From Rutstroemia sp. NJR-2017a BVV2 (Eukaryota; Ascomycota; Leotiomycetes; Helotiales; Rutstroemiaceae), in contig NJPS01000043.1 of assembly GCA_002946415.1 (NCBI GenBank), forward strand, positions 186,001 to 250,000: a stretch of 64,000 nucleotides of DNA. The letters run 5' to 3'. A program made the translations under genes and the position numbers. The notes beneath the pieces were generated by a model. The model was given only the letters and a program-made list of their open reading frames with translations. It was not told where the DNA came from and did not search any database. This document shows positions 60,008 through 64,000 of the stretch, in pieces. Position 1 is the first letter of the stretch; each line of letters opens with the position of its first letter.

Positions 60008-60026
60008 CTCTCTCTCTCTCTTTCCC
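60008..60026 (+). promoter_or_regulatory. CT-rich tract upstream of the epimerase gene
   Basis: A CTCTCTCTCTCTTTCCC tract about 540 bp before the ATG. Pyrimidine tracts often sit near transcription starts in filamentous fungi, so this and the TATATATAG near 59958 may mark the promoter. The implied 5' UTR would be long, about 500 nt. Confidence 0.35.
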
Positions 60027-60560
60027 TACCAGGTAAGGTTACAATCTCTCCCCTCGCTTTCCAACCCGGTCTAGGACGACGGAACTACTCTACCATTCTA
60101 CCTCCCATCCCACCCAAAATCTCGCGCACAACTCGCGCCGCACACTTACTTAACTTACATTGATCCTTTGACGACCTGTGTTGCAGATCAAACCTTGAAT
60201 ACCCTTTTTCCAAGCCCTACCGCACTCTACTCCATACATATACTCATACCGACTTTCCGAAAGATTGGAACTTTCTCTGCTTTGGGAACAAATCTTGTTT
60301 ACTCTAATCAAAGGACACGGGAATACCACGTCCACTGATCCTTCTTACACCTCCTCTTCTCCCCATATTAAATCCGTTTGCGCCTGTCTCTTCGCGAACG
60401 AAATCACAGATCACAACCACAGTCCACAGACCACACTGCGCAATACACTTCACACTCCCCATCCACAAACCCACCCTTCGATCATCTGGCGCAACCTAAA
60501 TTTTCACCCGTCAACCACATTCAAACGAATCTTCAACACTCGCGCGAAATATACACGAAG

Positions 60561-61887
60561 ATGGCGGAGAAGCCAGCGGTTCTCATCATCGGCGGTCTTG
60601 GATACATAGGCCGTTTCCTCGCATTACATATTCACAAAAACAATCTCGCATCAGAAGTTCGGATTGTGGATAAAGTGCTACCACAATTAGCATGGCTGGC
60701 ACCGGAGTTTGCAGAAGCGTGCTCGAACGACAAATTCGTGCAAGCAGATGCCAGTAAAGAGCGTATGTTTATGGATTTTTACAGTGTCTTCTACTCTATC
60801 TTTGCTCGTCTAACATCTTTGGTGCCTCCGGATAGAATCGATGTCGAGGATCTTTGATCGCGCAAACGGGAAACAGTGGGATTATGTCTTCAACTGCGGA
60901 GGAGAGACTCGATACTCACAGGAGGACGAGGTCTACAAAGTGCGCTCTCTTGCCTTGAGTATCGCGGTGGGTAAAGAGGCTGCGAAGAGAGGTATTAAAG
61001 CTTTCGTAGAGCTAAGTACGGGAATGGTATACAAATCGGACTCATCGCCAAGCAAGGAAGGCGACAAGCTGAAGCCCTGGAACAAGATTGCTGTTTTCAA
61101 ACTGCAGGCTGAGGAGGAGCTGGCCAAAATTGAGGGGTAGGTCTTCATTTCTTGTTTAGACATAAGAGATGAATGGGAGGGGTCATGAGGGGCTCCCGAC
61201 GACAATTACAGACAACTTTGTTTGCAAAGACCACTAACAATGTTTTTTAGGCTTAACCTCATCATCGTCCGTCTTGCGCACGTATACGGGGAGTATGCCT
61301 CCCAATTCATCCCTACAGCTCTTACCATGGCACGCATCTATCAGCATCTTCAGGAGGAAATGAAATGGTTATGGACGAAGGATATGCGCGTCAACACTGT
61401 GGAGATAAATGACGTCTGCCGTGCACTTTGGGCCATTGTCGAATGGTACGCTGTTGCTAACAAGCCTAATTGGGACGAGAAAACGATGGGCAAAGTCCCT
61501 ACCTTCAATGTGGTGGACAAGGGACAAACATCGCAAGGGACTATAGCCGAGCTCATTGGCGAAATTTTCGGCATTAAGACTGGCTTCCAAGGACAGCTTA
61601 TTAGTACCTTCGCGAAACTGAATATTGACAGTGTGGTGGATGATATTAATGACGAGGTCCTTGGTCCTTGGGCGGACTTACTCGAACAAGCAGGCATCAC
61701 ACGGCCCGGCCCTCTAACCCCGTTCATGGAGAAGGAGTTACTGAAAGATACCGACTTGAGTATGGATGGTAGCAGACTTGAAAAGGTGGTTGGCTTTAAA
61801 TATGAGCATCCCAAACTTACCAAGGAGTTGATGCAAGGCATGATTGATAGTTATATCAGGATAGGTTGGTGGCCTGTTGCAAAATAG
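60561..61887 (+). CDS. NAD-dependent epimerase/dehydratase-family protein
   Basis: Predicted 379-aa extended short-chain dehydrogenase. Exons are 60561-60762, 60836-61136 and 61251-61887 (introns 73 and 114 bp); the joins read SKEQSMSRIFDRANGKQWDY and LAKIEGLNLIIVRLAHVYG. The N-terminal NAD(P) motif is IIGGLGYIGRF, with an acidic residue after strand 2 (VRIVDK) that favours NAD. FVELSTGMVYKSD supplies the expected Ser/Thr, with Tyr in GMVY, but the usual YxxxK active site is not clear, since the following segment reads KPWNKIAVFKLQAEEEL. The protein may therefore be non-catalytic or use another arrangement. Substrate unknown. Cytosolic by lack of any signal. Confidence 0.82.
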
Positions 61888-63501
61888 ACACACCCATCCT
61901 TTCTTCACAACCATCTGTCTTCTTCCCAGTACTATATTCCCTACCTTCCATAGGATAAGATCTTCATTCAGTACATATCCATTCCTACTGCCATGGAATA
62001 CTTCCAAGGACGAGACATCAAATCGAGACCGCAGCTACGCAGGACAGCTTAAATGCATACCGACTACCTCAACTATTATCAAACCAAATCAGACCAAACC
62101 AAAACAGACCCACGAAGTAACGATGAACGAGCAACGGACGCCAAATCAATGAAACCAATCCATACCCACGCACAAAAGTCAACTTTACGATTGCTTCGTT
62201 TAGCCCAGCTTTACATTGCTTTTGCGCTTGCCTGCTTGCTTTTTCTTGCTTAGTGTGGTTAGTTACTTTATCTCTACTTGCATTACTTTACATTCATCTT
62301 CACGCCCAGCGCGCAGAACGCATCTTTTAATGATACTAGAGATTGCGCCCTTTATTTTATTTTCTTTCTGTTGTTTTTCGACTTGCTATCCACACTCCAT
62401 TTTTTGCATATCAGGTTCTTTTTTCCCTTTGTACATTTCCTATTGCCTTTGCTATCTATGAAATGAGACGGGAAGGGAAGGGAGGAAGACGGAAGGGAAA
62501 CGGAGAACAGAAATTGCAGAAGTCGGTAGATGGAAGAGGGGTGCAGTGCAGTGCAAGCCAAGATGTGAAGCTGCTGGAGGGGAACATGATAGGAGAGAAA
62601 TAACCCTGTACTTGTACGTACTCGCTGTATACATGCATACAATACACTACAATACATCAATACAATAAATATATCACATACGGAATACTCGACGTCCTTG
62701 GATTTGCGAACTCTACTCTGTGTGTATCTGTTTGAAAATATGGGTAGTATGCCAGTCAGTACTATTACTATATTCTTTTACCTAGAATATCCCTAAATAA
62801 ATTCAACGTCTTCAGCTCGCTCATTAAACGTTTCAAAAGTAGATCTATCGACTACGTGGTGGGTGCTTCGTCCTGTGCCCTGGTCTCCATTTTGATATCC
62901 CCTAGTGTCTGCTGTACCAACTACCATCCCCATTTATCTACCCAACCACGTATCTTTACCTCCCCGCCACGTCGAGCATGATATAGTGACTGACAGCAGC
63001 ATACTCACACTTCAACGAATGGGCACCTACCTATCACCACTCCGTGAATCTACAAACATTTGACCCCAACAATCATCACAAGTAATTAAAGGACTCAAGA
63101 TATATGTGTCCCAATTTCAAATCCAGTATCCATTTCCAATATCCTAATGCTTAACTGCGTCGCTAAATTCCCAAGTCCCCATATCCCAGATCCAATTTCA
63201 TTCGCCTTGCTATTCCTGAAAGGCTTCATACAAAGATTAGCAGAAAAAGAGAAAACGCGTAATACAAACACGACCGGCATCTCAACATATATTAGAACTC
63301 ATTAATCGATGAATCTCAAACTCATCGATCGATCGAGCTTCGCCAGACAGACTAGAAACTACCCAAATGCTCCGGAGATAGATGAGATAGGAGATCACGT
63401 AGATTCGATGTCAAAAACGCCCACGCTGTGCATAATCTTTCAGACCACTTCCTTTAGTACATACGAAGTTGCGTATCCAACCAAATAAACCATACATAAC
63501 G
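61888..63501. other. Convergent intergenic region
   Basis: It separates the epimerase (+) and ATG22-like (-) stop codons. It has T-rich and GGAAGG-rich runs (62340-62510), and no credible gene. Both 3' UTRs lie here; at 1.6 kb it is longer than needed for them. Confidence 0.45.
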
Positions 63502-64000
63502 TTATGATATACTTCTTCCCCTTTCATCCTCACTTCCAACATGTTGTTCCTCGTCGTCAACATCTCTTGTACTGGGCACTGCGCTCGCGGCCTGGCTTTC
63601 TCTGATTCGGAAACCCTCGATAATTTCTGCCAGCTGGGCACCTTCGGTCTTGCCGCGCTCGACATTGACGAAGTAGATTAATGGTGCCGGTAAGCCGACG
63701 AGGACGGCCAGAAACCAGAATGCTGGCCTGATTTCTCCCGTATGGTCTACGATGGCACCAACGACTGCTGGTCCGAACACGCTGGATCCTTTATCAGTGA
63801 TGGCGTATAGAGCGTAGAAGGCTGCTTCGGATCCCTGGGGAATGAGTTCGCCGAAGAGAGACCGACAGTAGCTACTGAGTCCGCCGAGAACGAAACCGTA
63901 GAGGAAACCGAGCGGATACATCTCCCAGGGTTGTTGAAGGCCAATGACGTTCCAGCGCTTGACCATGGGGAGAAAACCGAGGAGACCGTAGAGGGGGATG
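63502..64000 (-). CDS. ATG22-like vacuolar transporter, C-terminal part
   Basis: The 3' 166 codons of a gene that runs off the right edge. The frame is open to the window end. Hydrophobic segments include [41 protein letters not shown] and [19 protein letters not shown], separated by short loops such as [20 protein letters not shown], a sequence typical of Atg22. The cytosolic tail is acidic and ends [11 protein letters not shown]...RSIS. Atg22 proteins export amino acids from the vacuole after autophagic breakdown. Fungi carry several Atg22 paralogs, so the exact orthology is open. Confidence 0.85.
   Translation of the reverse strand, partial: IPLYGLLGFLPMVKRWNVIGLQQPWEMYPLGFLYGFVLGGLSSYCRSLFGELIPQGSEAAFYALYAITDKGSSVFGPAVVGAIVDHTGEIRPAFWFLAVLVGLPAPLIYFVNVERGKTEGAQLAEIIEGFRIRESQAASAVPSTRDVDDEEQHVGSEDERGRSIS

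Larger units (their letters stand above)
56596..60560. other. 4-kb gene-free stretch
   Basis: The longest stretch without a recognisable gene. Frames are all under 135 codons, overlap on both strands and show no familiar sequence. The last 600 bp look like the epimerase promoter and 5' UTR, with TATATATAG near 59958 and a CTCTCTCT tract near 60010. The rest could hold a long non-coding RNA; that cannot be decided here. Confidence 0.45.

Noticed and set aside
1..64000. CRISPR arrays, insertion sequences, bacterial operons or rRNA
   Set aside because: None was seen, and spliceosomal introns throughout show eukaryotic nuclear DNA.

Overview
The window is nuclear DNA from a filamentous ascomycete. 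Almost every gene has short GT-AG introns of about 47-150 bp. Gene content is typical of fungi: YVC1-type TRP channel, saccharopine reductase, Vezatin/Inp2, LSD1 with an HMG box, and a HET-domain protein. Several protein sequences look like Leotiomycetes (Helotiales), but that placement is my impression and was not tested. I rebuilt exons by hand, asking each splice junction to keep frame and join conserved sequence.

Layout. 0.8-2.4 kb: a flavin monooxygenase (-). 2.7-8.1 kb: an accessory island with gene relics, a membrane-anchored hypothetical protein (-) and, divergently, a large HET / trypsin-like / retropepsin-like protein (+). 8.7-11.7 kb: EMC6 and a conserved hypothetical protein (both -). 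14.9-20.3 kb: a Vezatin-like protein and APC2 (both +). 20.7-26.0 kb: a YVC1 channel (-), a NIF3-fold protein (+) and SEC9 (-). 26.8-36.1 kb: a GTPBP1-like GTPase (+), a DHR2-like helicase (-) and a RING protein (-). 38.8-43.5 kb: a 13-exon LYS9 (+) and a hypothetical protein (-). 44.9-49.6 kb: histidyl-tRNA synthetase (-) and VPS33 (+). 50.2-55.1 kb: an LSD1/KDM1-type gene (+) with a GIY-YIG/zinc-finger gene nested in an intron. 55.5-64 kb: actin capping protein beta (+), an NAD-dependent epimerase (+) and the 3' part of an ATG22-like transporter (-).

Most genes are housekeeping and unrelated to each other, although VPS33, SEC9 and YVC1 all serve the vacuole or vesicle fusion. Two places are unusual. 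The first is the 3.2-7.4 kb divergent pair, whose HET, serine-protease and aspartic-protease modules suggest a self/non-self or cell-death locus, set among gene relics. The second is the 1,441-bp intron of the LSD1-type gene, which holds a GIY-YIG nuclease-like gene carrying an in-frame TAG.
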